From assembly GCF_004000985.1 (NCBI RefSeq), contig NZ_BIMH01000019.1, positions 21,346 to 85,345 of the forward strand: DNA of 64,000 bases, written 5' to 3'. The position numbers were made by a program, and so were the translations under genes. Origin of the DNA: Paenibacillus validus NBRC 15382 (lineage in GTDB: Bacteria > Bacillota > Bacilli > Paenibacillales > NBRC-103111). The notes below the pieces were generated by a model that saw only the letters and a list, made by a program, of their open reading frames with translations, did no database searches and was not told the DNA's origin. This document shows, in pieces, positions 34,319 through 42,009 of this stretch; position 1 is the stretch's first letter; each line of letters opens with the position of its first letter.

Positions 34319-35161
34319 CTATTGTTTTACGGCTCCTGCCGTCAGACTGCTGATAAAATACTTTTGCAGGAAAATAAACAGGATGATTAGGGGCAAGCTT
34401 GATACAATGGAAGCCGCCATCAAATCGTTCCACACAATCTTATAAAACCCGTTCAATTGACCGATGCCGATCGGCAAAGTTTTCATCTTCTCTGAGGTCG
34501 TCAAAATAAACGCAAACATGTATTCGTTCCAACCTACGATGAATGAGTAAATCGCCGTAGCCGCCAAGCCGGGTAACGACAAGGGAAGAATAATCTGCAC
34601 AAACGTGCGGACCCGGCCGCATCCGTCGATTGTCGCCGCCTCATCCAGCTCCTTAGGTATCCCTTGAAAAAAGCCAAGCATTAACCATGTGCAGAACGGG
34701 ACTGAAAATGAGATGTACACCAAAATCAAACCCCAATGGGTGTCTACCAGACCAAGCGTTTTCAAAACCTTGTAGAACGGAATCAGCAGCATGATAGACG
34801 GAAACATTTGCGTAACGAGCAAAAAGGTCAGGAACGCCCCCTTCCCGCGGAATTGAAAGCGAGATGCCCCGTATCCTGCCAGTGCGGAGAATACTAGGGA
34901 GATTCCGGTAGAAACCAGCACAACGATAATACTATTGTAGAAATAAGTACCGAACGGATAATCCTTCCAAATTCGAGAGAAAGCTTCAAAAGTGATGTGT
35001 TCCGGGATCCATCTGGGCGGAGTAACCATAACTTCATCCATCGGCTTGAGTGCTGTCGACAGCATCCACAACGTCGGAACCAATACGCATAAGGAAGCAA
35101 TTGCCAATATTAGATACATGAGCAGGTTGAACAAGCGTCCGTTTCCATTAGTCGTTGTCAT
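34319..35161 (-). CDS. ABC transporter permease, carbohydrate type (MalG/UgpE-like)
   Basis: A 280-residue inner-membrane permease with six helices. It starts with FNLLMYLILAIASLCVLVPT and has the EAA loop PKELDEAATIDGCGRVRTFV then QIILPLSLPGLAATAIYSFI, which docks on the ATPase. GGAGG lies 10 bases before the ATG, and the gene overlaps the end of the other permease gene by 14 bp, so the two are translationally coupled. No ATPase gene is in the operon; as in many Gram-positive sugar systems a shared MsmX-type ATPase elsewhere probably energises it. Confidence 0.92.
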   Translation of the reverse strand: MTTTNGNGRLFNLLMYLILAIASLCVLVPTLWMLSTALKPMDEVMVTPPRWIPEHITFEAFSRIWKDYPFGTYFYNSIIVVLVSTGISLVFSALAGYGASRFQFRGKGAFLTFLLVTQMFPSIMLLIPFYKVLKTLGLVDTHWGLILVYISFSVPFCTWLMLGFFQGIPKELDEAATIDGCGRVRTFVQIILPLSLPGLAATAIYSFIVGWNEYMFAFILTTSEKMKTLPIGIGQLNGFYKIVWNDLMAASIVSSLPLIILFIFLQKYFISSLTAGAVKQ

Positions 35162-36029
35162 TGCCGAACAGCCTCCTGTATAAAAATCCGATTAAGAAGC
35201 ACACAAAGAACACGATCACTGCCATTGCCGCAGCTTTGCCAAAATCGAAGAACTGGAAGGCTTGCTTGAAAATATCGATGCTGACAACGTTTGTGGCGTC
35301 CCCCGGGCCTCCCTCCGTCAGCAGCCAAATCATGGTGAAGTGTTTGAACCACCAGACGGTATCAAGGATCAGTGTGACCACGAGCACCGGAAGCAGACCG
35401 GGCAGCGTGACGTAACGGAACGACTGAACCCGATTACAGCCATCGATCTTGGCCGCTTCATACGTGTCCTGCGATATCGACTGAAGCCCGGCGAGGACCA
35501 TCATCATAACCATCGGGTAACCCTTCCATACGCAAACGATGACGATCGCGATAAAAGCGTAAGATGCGTCACCCAACCAGGAAACCGGACTATCAATCAC
35601 ATGAAGACGCATCAGGATATCGTTGAAGAGGCCGTACATCGGGTTGAACAACCACTTCCACAACAATCCGACTACTACTTCCGGGAGCAGCCAAGGGAGG
35701 ATTAGAATTGTCCGAAAAATTGTTATGCCCGGCAACTTCATATTCAGTATGAGCCCAAGCACAAGTCCGATCGCGAAGTGACCGATAACGGTAAACAACG
35801 TATATTTCAACGTGACTACAATATTTCCGACAAACTGAATGTTTGAAAAAATGCTTACATAATTGTTCAGTGCAACAAAGTCCCATTTGTTGACCAAATT
35901 GGTATTAAAAAAGCTAATGTATGCGCCATACAGTAGAGGATACGTAACCAACAACAAGAGCGTAATGGCAGCCGGCAAAATGAAACCATATGCGGCCCAC
36001 CACTCTTTTTTGACGATTGCGTTCTTCAC
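35148..36029 (-). CDS. ABC transporter permease, carbohydrate type (MalF/UgpA-like)
   Basis: A 293-residue permease with six helices (YGFILPAAITLLLLVTYPLL near the N-terminus) and the EAA loop ISQDTYEAAKIDGCNRVQSF then RYVTLPGLLPVLVVTLILDT. The frame is open to 36137, but GTG at 36029 lies just after AAGGAGGGG and gives the normal N-terminus VKNAIVKKEWWAAYGFILPA. It follows the binding-protein gene after an intergenic hairpin and overlaps the next permease. Confidence 0.92.
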   Translation of the reverse strand: MKNAIVKKEWWAAYGFILPAAITLLLLVTYPLLYGAYISFFNTNLVNKWDFVALNNYVSIFSNIQFVGNIVVTLKYTLFTVIGHFAIGLVLGLILNMKLPGITIFRTILILPWLLPEVVVGLLWKWLFNPMYGLFNDILMRLHVIDSPVSWLGDASYAFIAIVIVCVWKGYPMVMMMVLAGLQSISQDTYEAAKIDGCNRVQSFRYVTLPGLLPVLVVTLILDTVWWFKHFTMIWLLTEGGPGDATNVVSIDIFKQAFQFFDFGKAAAMAVIVFFVCFLIGFLYRRLFGNDND

Positions 36030-36062
36030 TGTCCCCCCTCCTTTCTTTTCATGATGCCGCCA

Positions 36063-36097
36063 GCTTTCTGAAGAAGGAACTCCCTTCTTCAGAAAGC
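36063..36097 (-). terminator. Intercistronic hairpin between binding protein and permease genes
   Basis: A perfect 15-bp stem (GCTTTCTGAAGAAGG with its complement) and a 5-base loop lie 20 bp after the binding-protein stop. No T run follows. Such hairpins commonly stabilise the binding-protein mRNA and lower permease expression. Confidence 0.7.
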
Positions 36098-36117
36098 CAT
36101 CGGTGTAATTTGTATGC

Positions 36118-37443
36118 TTACTTGCCTTCTTTTGCAATCAATTCATTTGCACGCGCAGCCGCTTTTTTCATGGCTTCGTCAGCCGTTACTTTCGAATTCG
36201 AAGCCAAGAGGACTTGATAAGATTCGGCTACGATATCATAGAATTGCGAATACGTAGAAATGGTCGGTGCATGATAAGCGTACTGCAGCGCTTTTACGAA
36301 TCCGGCCTTATCCGGAGCGCTCAGCGACGGGCTTGATGCCAATTGGGCTTTAGTCGGCAGCGGGCCGGTTGCTTCAGTGAATTTCAGTGCATTTTCATTG
36401 TTAAGGAGATACTTCAGGTAATCTGCAGCCACTTCCTTGTTTTTGCTTGTTGCCGAAATGGAATATCCCAGCAGCCCGAATGTTGCAGAGTGCTTTTCTT
36501 TCATCGGTATAGGAGCGCTGTACAGTTTTCCTTTCATATCCGGATTTTGCGAGATGATGGTGCCGAGAGCATTCGGTCCGCTGATCAGCATGGCCGCTTT
36601 ACCGGAGGCGAGCATGCTGGCCGCTTCCGGGAAGCCGGTTTCCGTTACGCCCGGAGGAACCACACCGTATTTATTGTTCAGATCGGTATAAAATTGCAGG
36701 GCATCCTTAGCTTTCGCAGTGTCCAAATCAGTTACCCATTTGCCGTTCGCATCTTTGCGGACTTCTTCCGCGCCGAAAGAGCGAAGCACAGGCAGGAAGC
36801 GGGTTCCTCCAGATGTATTGCGGGTACCGATCATAGCGAAGCCCCATTGATCCGGTTTGCCGTCGCCGTTAGTATCCTTTGTAAGCTTTTGAGCCGCAGC
36901 GAGAAAATCGTCCCAAGTTTCCGGAGCCTTCAGCCCTTCCTTCTCGAACAAGTCCCCCCGATAAATCAATGCTTGAGGCGTCGAGGTCCAAGGAATGAAC
37001 TGCAGCTTGCCGTCTATGCTGGATTCCTCAATGACATTCGGATAAAATTCCTTCAGATAATCCACCCCGAGGAGCTTGCTCAAATCCTCCGTGGCATTCA
37101 TTTGATAAACGTTGTACATAAATTCCGGCGTGTTTGTAAAGACGTCCGGCATTTGATTGGCAGCGGCAAGTACAGATATCTTTTTGTACATGTCGTTCAT
37201 CGATACACCCATGAATTCAATTTTTACATTCGGGTGCTCTTTCATATAAGCTTCCGCTATTTGCTTCTCAATGTCTCCCCCGGGTTTTTCCGTTTGGACA
37301 GCGGACATAATGGTCAAAGTAGTTTGCTTAGATCCTGTTCCCGCCGCTCCCGAATCGGAATTCTCCGCTTTTGACGAACAACCGATCATGCTTGCGGTTA
37401 AGGCCAAGGTGAGAGTTGCTGTAGTAATGCTTTTCAATTTCAT
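36118..37443 (-). CDS. Extracellular sugar-binding lipoprotein of an ABC transporter
   Basis: A 441-residue family 1 solute-binding protein. The signal peptide ends in the lipobox ASMIGCSS (Cys near 22). Motifs include LTIMSAVQTEKPGGDIEKQI, AYMKEHPNVKIEFMGVSMND, APETWDDFLAAAQKLTKDTN, GKAAMLISGPNALGTIISQN and FGLLGYSISATSKNKEVAAD. GGAGG sits 7 bases before the ATG. It is the first gene of the operon and receives the ligand outside the membrane. The operon has a GntR gene just upstream with operator-like sequences. The ligand is not predictable, though the dehydratase hints at a sugar acid or uronate. Confidence 0.92.
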   Translation of the reverse strand: MKLKSITTATLTLALTASMIGCSSKAENSDSGAAGTGSKQTTLTIMSAVQTEKPGGDIEKQIAEAYMKEHPNVKIEFMGVSMNDMYKKISVLAAANQMPDVFTNTPEFMYNVYQMNATEDLSKLLGVDYLKEFYPNVIEESSIDGKLQFIPWTSTPQALIYRGDLFEKEGLKAPETWDDFLAAAQKLTKDTNGDGKPDQWGFAMIGTRNTSGGTRFLPVLRSFGAEEVRKDANGKWVTDLDTAKAKDALQFYTDLNNKYGVVPPGVTETGFPEAASMLASGKAAMLISGPNALGTIISQNPDMKGKLYSAPIPMKEKHSATFGLLGYSISATSKNKEVAADYLKYLLNNENALKFTEATGPLPTKAQLASSPSLSAPDKAGFVKALQYAYHAPTISTYSQFYDIVAESYQVLLASNSKVTADEAMKKAAARANELIAKEGK

Positions 37444-37554
37444 AGTTTACCCTCCAACTTGTTGTCATTTATTTGTTCAAAACGGGGTTGCCTTTATGTA
37501 GGAACAGGCAGCGGACCGCTTAAAACCAAATTCAGGTAAAGTCATAACACATAT

Positions 37555-37568
37555 CATGTCATACAAGT
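37555..37568 (-). promoter_or_regulatory. Candidate GntR operator upstream of the ABC operon
   Basis: ATGTCATACAAGT shares the TGATACAAG/TCATACAAG core with the palindrome in front of the gntR gene itself (38298-38317). It is about 110 bp upstream of the binding-protein start. The match of one half-site is seen; binding is inferred. Confidence 0.4.
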
Positions 37569-37581
37569 ATAAAGAAAAAAA

Positions 37582-38325
37582 TCAAAAATGATTTTTTAAT
37601 TGCGCGATTTTTCGGCGGTTCTCTTCCATCCCGATAGCGATCAGCTCTTTCGCTTTTCCTGCGTCTTTATTACGGATTGCTTCATACTGGGCAATATGCC
37701 CCTGCAGGCTTTCTTCGTTAACCCCAAAGACGCGATTTAACTCTTCGAGATAGTAATAGTACGCATCCTTAACTGCATTCATAAGTTTGAGGAACAACTC
37801 GTTTTTGGAAGCCCTTACAATTGCGAAGTGAAATTCCAGATCGCTCTGGGAATATTTTACAAAGTCATCTTTGTTCGCAATCATTTTCTGCAAGGCTTGA
37901 CCGATTTGCTGAATATCCTTCTCCTCCGCCCTCTCAACGGCCAAATCAATACACTTGAACTCAATCGTCTCACGAAATTCCATCATGTCCAAAAATTCTT
38001 GTTCGCTTAAGTTCATGACAGGGATGAAGCTATTGAGAATGCTTTCATTTATGGAAGGAGACACAAAGGAGCCCTTTCCATGGTGCGTGGTAATGATACC
38101 GACAGCCCTTAGCTTTTGAATAGCGCTTCTGACACTAACGCGGCTGACATTAAACATTTGGCACAGTTCGTTTTCAGACGGTATCTTGTCGCCAGGCTTC
38201 CATTTTGCGGTGATAATGTTACTTTTGATCTGATCATAAACCTCATCTACCACATTTTGCTTTTCAATGGCCTTTATAATTATTATCCACCACCGATCTT
38301 GTAACTTGTGATACAAGTCTAACAA
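37582..38325 (-). CDS. GntR/FadR family transcriptional regulator
   Basis: A regulator with an N-terminal winged helix (VVDEVYDQIKSNIITAKWKP, GDKIPSENELCQMFNVSRVS, VRSAIQKLRAVGIITTHHGK) and a C-terminal FCD ligand-binding domain (FLDMMEFRETIEFKCIDLAV, YSQSDLEFHFAIVRASKNEL, LQGHIAQYEAIRNKDAGKAK). The start is unclear: the frame is open to 38325 with TTG, but the sequence 38298-38317 looks like an operator and the usual N-terminus would start close to IEKQNVVDEV, where no ATG exists; GTG at 38253 or a rare start is possible. It heads the sugar ABC operon and probably represses it. Confidence 0.88.
   Translation of the reverse strand: MLDLYHKLQDRWWIIIIKAIEKQNVVDEVYDQIKSNIITAKWKPGDKIPSENELCQMFNVSRVSVRSAIQKLRAVGIITTHHGKGSFVSPSINESILNSFIPVMNLSEQEFLDMMEFRETIEFKCIDLAVERAEEKDIQQIGQALQKMIANKDDFVKYSQSDLEFHFAIVRASKNELFLKLMNAVKDAYYYYLEELNRVFGVNEESLQGHIAQYEAIRNKDAGKAKELIAIGMEENRRKIAQLKNHF
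38298..38317 (-). promoter_or_regulatory. Palindromic operator at the gntR gene
   Basis: CTTGTAACTTGTGATACAAG is an inverted repeat (CTTGTA/TACAAG). It resembles FadR-subfamily operators and lies where the regulator would control its own transcription. Confidence 0.5.
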
Positions 38326-38393
38326 AAAATTCGAATTCGCACAATATGTATTTTCATGTTTGGTACTTCAGACCTATTAAAACCGTCCTGATT

Positions 38394-38553
38394 TTAAGTT
38401 CTTCTTAACGCCATTAGCGTTTCCGCTGAAGGTTTACTTTTCCCCTTTTCGATCTCACTTAAATTGCCTTGTGATATACCAAGCGAAGCAGCAAATTCAA
38501 CTTGATTTAGTCTGTTTAGTTTTTCTTAGAACACAAATTTTATCCCCAATCAT
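38394..38553 (-). pseudogene. XRE family helix-turn-helix gene, frameshifted and short
   Basis: ATG at 38553 opens MIGDKICVLRKT; after one extra A the frame continues NRLNQVEFAASLGISQGNLS then EIEKGKSKPSAETLMALRRT and a stop. That is a Cro/CI helix-turn-helix with its N-terminus shifted and its C-terminus cut after helix 5. An AAGG site lies 11 bases upstream of the ATG. It is non-functional as read. Confidence 0.7.
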
Positions 38554-38597
38554 ACAGCACCGTACCTTAATCGTATTTTCACTAATGATGACAAAAA

Positions 38598-38637
38598 ATA
38601 GCCCGACAAATCAAGGTTTTTTGACTCATCGGGCTAT
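38598..38637 (-). terminator. Terminator downstream of the TrmH-type gene
   Basis: A 9-bp stem ATAGCCCGA/TCGGGCTAT with an internal TCAA/TTGA pairing is followed on the minus strand by TTTTTTGTC. It lies about 100 bp after the methyltransferase stop. Confidence 0.6.
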
Positions 38638-38645
38638 CTTACTTA

Positions 38646-38709
38646 TGACAAATCTACGTTCCAAACCCGTGACAAACAACGTTCCAATCAGTGCCAAACT
38701 GAATTACAA
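38646..38709. repeat. Three tandem ~23-bp imperfect repeats, IS21-type terminal repeats
   Basis: TGACAAATCTACGTTCCAA (38646), TGACAAACAACGTTCCAA (38670) and TGCCAAACTGAATTACAA (38692) are spaced by 24 and 22 bp. Multiple short terminal repeats of this TGACAA...CGTT...CCA form are characteristic of IS21 family ends, as I remember them. No istA or istB gene is nearby, so this would be a solitary end. Confidence 0.45.
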
Positions 38710-38735
38710 CTCACAACAACAGAATAATCGTTCAC

Positions 38736-39566
38736 TTACCCCAGCCGCTGCCGCATCGCCTCAAACAGCACAACCGTCGCCGCCATCGCAGCGTTCAACG
38801 ACTCGGCCCTTCCGGCCATCGGAATAAGCACGCGCTGCGACGCCAGCCGGTCGACTTCGGGCGACACGCCCTGGCCTTCGTTGCCGATCACGAACCAGGT
38901 CGGCGGCCGGAAGTCGCAGTCATAGAGCGGAACAGCGCCCGCCAGGCTCGTACTCGCCACTTGAATGCCGGCGGCCGCGGCTTGCGGCAGCCATTCCCCG
39001 AGATCGCCCTGCGCAATCGGAAGATGGAAGAGCGATCCCATCGTGGAGCGCACGGTTTTCGGATTGTACAAATCGACCGTGCCTTTGCCAAGCAATACGC
39101 CCGTTGCGCCGACAGCGTCCGCGCTGCGAATGATCGTCCCCAAGTTGCCGGGATCTTGAATGCCGTCGATGACGACAACGAGCCCGTCCGGCAAGCTGGC
39201 CTTCATCAAGTCCACCGGCCGCCATGGCAGCTTGGGAACGACGGCGAATACAGGCTGCGGCGTCTGAGTATCGGTACACTTCGCCAGCACCTGTTCCGTC
39301 ACGGGGACGCACTCGATTCCCGCCGCTTTCGCCTTCCGCAGGAGCGGCGAAACGACGTCGAACCTTTCCGCCGTATACACTAGCGTCTCCGGCATCGACT
39401 CGGAGCTCAAAGCCTCCTCCACCAAATGGAGCCCTTCGATCACGAAGCGGCCGATTTTATCCCGCCCTTTGCGGCTTAACAGTTCCGCCCACTGTTTCAC
39501 GCGCGGGTTTTGCGCCGAACGGATCGTGTCTGCCGCGGCAGCGTTTTGTTCATAATATGATGTCAA
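38736..39566 (-). CDS. TrmH/SpoU family RNA 2'-O-methyltransferase
   Basis: A 276-residue SPOUT methyltransferase with an N-terminal substrate-binding domain (RSAQNPRVKQWAELLSRKGR, FVIEGLHLVEEALSS) and a knotted catalytic domain with the three motifs DGIQDPGNLGTIIRSADAVG, FVIGNEGQGVSPEVDRLASQ and IPMAGRAESLNAAMAATVVL. It resembles YsgA/RlmB, which methylate 23S rRNA. TTG at 39566 follows GAGG by 9 bases and is preferred over TTG at 39575. It starts 12 bp after the ktrA stop, in the usual core-genome style. The exact target nucleotide cannot be given. Confidence 0.92.
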   Translation of the reverse strand: MTSYYEQNAAAADTIRSAQNPRVKQWAELLSRKGRDKIGRFVIEGLHLVEEALSSESMPETLVYTAERFDVVSPLLRKAKAAGIECVPVTEQVLAKCTDTQTPQPVFAVVPKLPWRPVDLMKASLPDGLVVVIDGIQDPGNLGTIIRSADAVGATGVLLGKGTVDLYNPKTVRSTMGSLFHLPIAQGDLGEWLPQAAAAGIQVASTSLAGAVPLYDCDFRPPTWFVIGNEGQGVSPEVDRLASQRVLIPMAGRAESLNAAMAATVVLFEAMRQRLG

Positions 39567-39578
39567 TTCGAGCAACCT

Positions 39579-40238
39579 CTATTCCGCGAACGTCTTTTCA
39601 AAATGCTGCAGGTCGGTATTTTTGCCGACAATGACGAGTATGTCATTCGCTTGAATTAAATCTTCGGCATGCGGCGCAATATTCATTTTCTCTCCGGTTT
39701 TGATCGCCATGACGTTGCAGCCATATTTGGCCCGAATATCCAGCTGCCGCAAGCTGCGCCCGATCATCCTTCCCGAGGCCGCAATTTCAACAATGCTGTA
39801 ATCTTCGGAAATTTCGATATGATCGATAATATTGGATGAAATCAGATGATGGGCCACGCGTTGTCCCATGTCCCGTTCGGGATAAATCACCTTGTCCGCC
39901 CCGACCTTGCGCAGTACCTTGCCTTGAAGCTCGGTTTGGGCCTTCACAATTAAGCGCGGGACCCCGATTTCCTTCACAATAATGGTTGTCAGAATGCTCG
40001 CCTGAATGTCTTGGCCGATCGCCACCACGACAACGTCGAAATTGCGCAAGCCCAAGGAACGGAGTGCTTCCTCGTCCGTCGAATCGGCCTGCACCACGTG
40101 AGTCACGAGGTTAGCGACCTCTTGTATACGCTGTTCGCTGCTGTCAATGGCCAATACTTCAAAACCAAGGTTGGATAACGTCACAGCTACGCTGGAACCG
40201 AAGCGTCCCATGCCGATAACAGCAAATTGTTTTTTCAT
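39579..40238 (-). CDS. ktrA: Ktr/Trk potassium channel regulatory subunit (TrkA-N/RCK protein)
   Basis: A 219-residue cytoplasmic gating ring subunit of a K+ uptake channel. The RCK domain is MKKQFAVIGMGRFGSSVAVT, FEVLAIDSSEQRIQEVANLV and ASILTTIIVKEIGVPRLIVK; the C-terminal TrkA-C domain holds GRSLRQLDIRAKYGCNVMAI and IQANDILVIVGKNTDLQHFE. Such proteins bind ATP/ADP and cyclic di-AMP. ATG at 40238 follows GGAGG by 9 bases. The membrane partner (KtrB) is not adjacent, as is common for KtrC/KtrD pairs, so ktrC is an equally valid name. Confidence 0.9.
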   Translation of the reverse strand: MKKQFAVIGMGRFGSSVAVTLSNLGFEVLAIDSSEQRIQEVANLVTHVVQADSTDEEALRSLGLRNFDVVVVAIGQDIQASILTTIIVKEIGVPRLIVKAQTELQGKVLRKVGADKVIYPERDMGQRVAHHLISSNIIDHIEISEDYSIVEIAASGRMIGRSLRQLDIRAKYGCNVMAIKTGEKMNIAPHAEDLIQANDILVIVGKNTDLQHFEKTFAE

Positions 40239-40411
40239 GCGTTTCCGCCTCCACCGTGCGATTCTGAATCTAAACCTGAGCCTTACTTTCATTATAAATA
40301 TAAATGCAAACCGAAGTCCAATCGTTCAACGTCCTGCTGAAAAAGGCATGAATCCGAACGATTCGGAGCATATTAATGAAAGTGAAATCGAACGAAAAGC
40401 GGAGGGCGGGC

Positions 40412-40615
40412 ATGAATTTGAACTTGAGACAAGCCATCGTACAACGGATGCACGATAAATCGAACGAGGAGCTGATGGGGGTGATCGAGGATTCGATCGA
40501 CGGGGAAGAACGCGTGCTCCCAGGCCTCGGAGTACTGTTTGAAATCATTTGGAAGAACAGCGAAACCGAAGTGCAAACCCAACTCATCTCAACGTTAAAA
40601 GAGCACTTGGCCTAG
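40412..40615 (+). CDS. sspI: Small acid-soluble spore protein SspI
   Basis: A 67-residue minor SASP: MNLNLRQAIVQRMHDKSNEE then LMGVIEDSIDGEERVLPGLG and VLFEIIWKNSETEVQTQLIS. The pattern VLPGLGVLFE(I/V)IW is the SspI hallmark. GGAGG lies 6 bases before the ATG. It is located in the forespore core and is normally made under sigma-G. It marks the host as an endospore former. In B. subtilis sspI is next to ysgA (TrmH family), and here the same neighbourhood is seen, with ktrA between. Confidence 0.92.
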   Translation: MNLNLRQAIVQRMHDKSNEELMGVIEDSIDGEERVLPGLGVLFEIIWKNSETEVQTQLISTLKEHLA

Positions 40616-40645
40616 CCGGTTATAGCTCTTGCCGGGAATGGAAGC

Positions 40646-40679
40646 AGCCCGACTTTCGCCGTTGCGGCAAAGCCGGGCT
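40646..40679 (+). terminator. Terminator shared by sspI and the lacI-type gene
   Basis: AGCCCGACTTTCGCC pairs with GGCAAAGCCGGGCT around a GTTGC loop (two small mismatches) and is followed by TTTATG. It lies between the convergent sspI and LacI-type gene. Confidence 0.7.
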
Positions 40680-40687
40680 TTATGCGT

Positions 40688-41764
40688 TTAGAACCGCGTT
40701 CCCTCAAGCCGGCACGAACGGCGGACGACAAGCCGGGTATCGAGCTTCACCCCGATTGGTTTCATCCGCACGTTATCGTCCGCGTTCAGGCGGCCGATCA
40801 CTTGTTCGGCCGCGATCCGTCCCATTTCGAAGAAAGGAACGGCCACACTGGAGAGCGGAGGATCGGTCACGCGGGCTGCATCCGAATCGTCGTACCCGAT
40901 AATCGCATAATCCCGTCCGGGCTGAAACCCATGCTCCCGCAGCCCTTGTATCAACCCGATCGCCATCCGGTCGTTGGAAGCGAATACCGCATCGATCCGC
41001 TCAATATGCGGCGCCATAGCCGAGGCGGCTTTGTACCCGCTTGTCCGGCTGTAATTGCCTTCGTAATACAAGCCGGCCGGCATCTCGGCAGGGATGTTCA
41101 CATGCGCTTCCAGCAGGCCTGCTTCCTTCATCGCTCGAAGATACCCCAACCACCGGTCCCCGCTGTTCGAATACTGAACGGAGCCGTTCAAGAAGGCGAT
41201 ATGCCGGCAGTTCCCTGCAATCAAATGTCGAACCGCCTGATAGCTCCCCTCCACATGATCGGCATCCACCAGATTAAATTCGGCTCCCGGAAAATGCTGA
41301 TTCACCACGCAATAAGGAAATCCGTTCTCGTGCAGCTTGGCAAGCTCCGCCCGTTCCTGCGCCGTATCCGTGGCGCCTAGCAGAATACAAGCATCCACCT
41401 TGTGCGATCGGAACAACCGGCTGTAATCGTTCTCCTCGCCGGGAGTACGGAACATTAACAGCATGTCGTAGCCGGAGTTCCTCGCCTGCTCCCCGATGCC
41501 GCTAAGCACCTCGGCAAAATAATAAGTCGAAAATATATGCACTTTGGGCACATACGGAAGCACGACGCCGATGTTCCCGCTGCGCCTTCTGGCGAAGTTT
41601 TGGGCAATCGCGTTCGGATGATAATTGAGCGTCTCGGCCGCTTCCAGTACGCGCTGCTTCGTCTTCTCCCTCATCGGTCCGACCCCGTTGAATACCCGGG
41701 AAACCGTTGCTTCCGAGACCCCCGCCAGTATGGCGACTTCTTTGCGGGTTACGATGTAGACCAC
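40688..41764 (-). CDS. LacI family transcriptional regulator
   Basis: A 358-residue repressor. The LacI headpiece VTRKEVAILAGVSEATVSRV, FNGVGPMREKTKQRVLEAAE, LNYHPNAIAQNFARRRSGNI (with the hinge) is followed by a ribose-binding-like sensor domain (VVLPYVPKVHIFSTYYFAEV, IDAVFASNDRMAIGLIQGLR, IIGYDDSDAARVTDPPLSSV). The GTG start at 41764 is preceded by a good promoter (41799-41827) but only a cramped GGGG ribosome site. No obvious sugar operon adjoins, so its regulon is elsewhere or is itself. Confidence 0.9.
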   Translation of the reverse strand: MVYIVTRKEVAILAGVSEATVSRVFNGVGPMREKTKQRVLEAAETLNYHPNAIAQNFARRRSGNIGVVLPYVPKVHIFSTYYFAEVLSGIGEQARNSGYDMLLMFRTPGEENDYSRLFRSHKVDACILLGATDTAQERAELAKLHENGFPYCVVNQHFPGAEFNLVDADHVEGSYQAVRHLIAGNCRHIAFLNGSVQYSNSGDRWLGYLRAMKEAGLLEAHVNIPAEMPAGLYYEGNYSRTSGYKAASAMAPHIERIDAVFASNDRMAIGLIQGLREHGFQPGRDYAIIGYDDSDAARVTDPPLSSVAVPFFEMGRIAAEQVIGRLNADDNVRMKPIGVKLDTRLVVRRSCRLEGTRF

Positions 41765-41798
41765 CCCCGTTCTTTATCGCGCTACGCCAGTTGCGCTC

Positions 41799-41827
41799 AT
41801 TATCTCTCGCGCGGCCCGCACTGTCAA
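41799..41827 (-). promoter_or_regulatory. Sigma-A promoter of the lacI-type gene
   Basis: On the minus strand TTGACA and GATAAT are separated by exactly 17 bp, and the -10 lies 35 bp from the start codon. Confidence 0.7.
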
Positions 41828-41944
41828 CCTCAATCGTCCGCTCAGGTCCCTCTTCACCGCTTGCCCTGCTACACTATCAATATGCTTGACAGTACGTTAC
41901 GGCCGTCTGAGTCGGTCCTGCCCAGCCCCCCGGATAAACCAAAA

Positions 41945-41990
41945 AAAACCTTTCGCCAACCGCTCTTAAAGCAGCGGGGGACGAAAGGTT
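41945..41990 (-). terminator. prfC terminator
   Basis: AAACCTTTCG/CGAAAGGTTT is a perfect 10-bp outer stem; on the minus strand it is followed by a run of eight T. It lies 20 bp after the prfC stop. Confidence 0.85.
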
Positions 41991-42009
41991 TTGGCAGATA
42001 CGCCGTCCC

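Noticed and set aside
36343..37374. Long plus-strand open frame (343 codons) antisense to the binding-protein gene
   Set aside because: No ribosome site, unnatural composition, and the opposite strand has a clear lipoprotein with family motifs.
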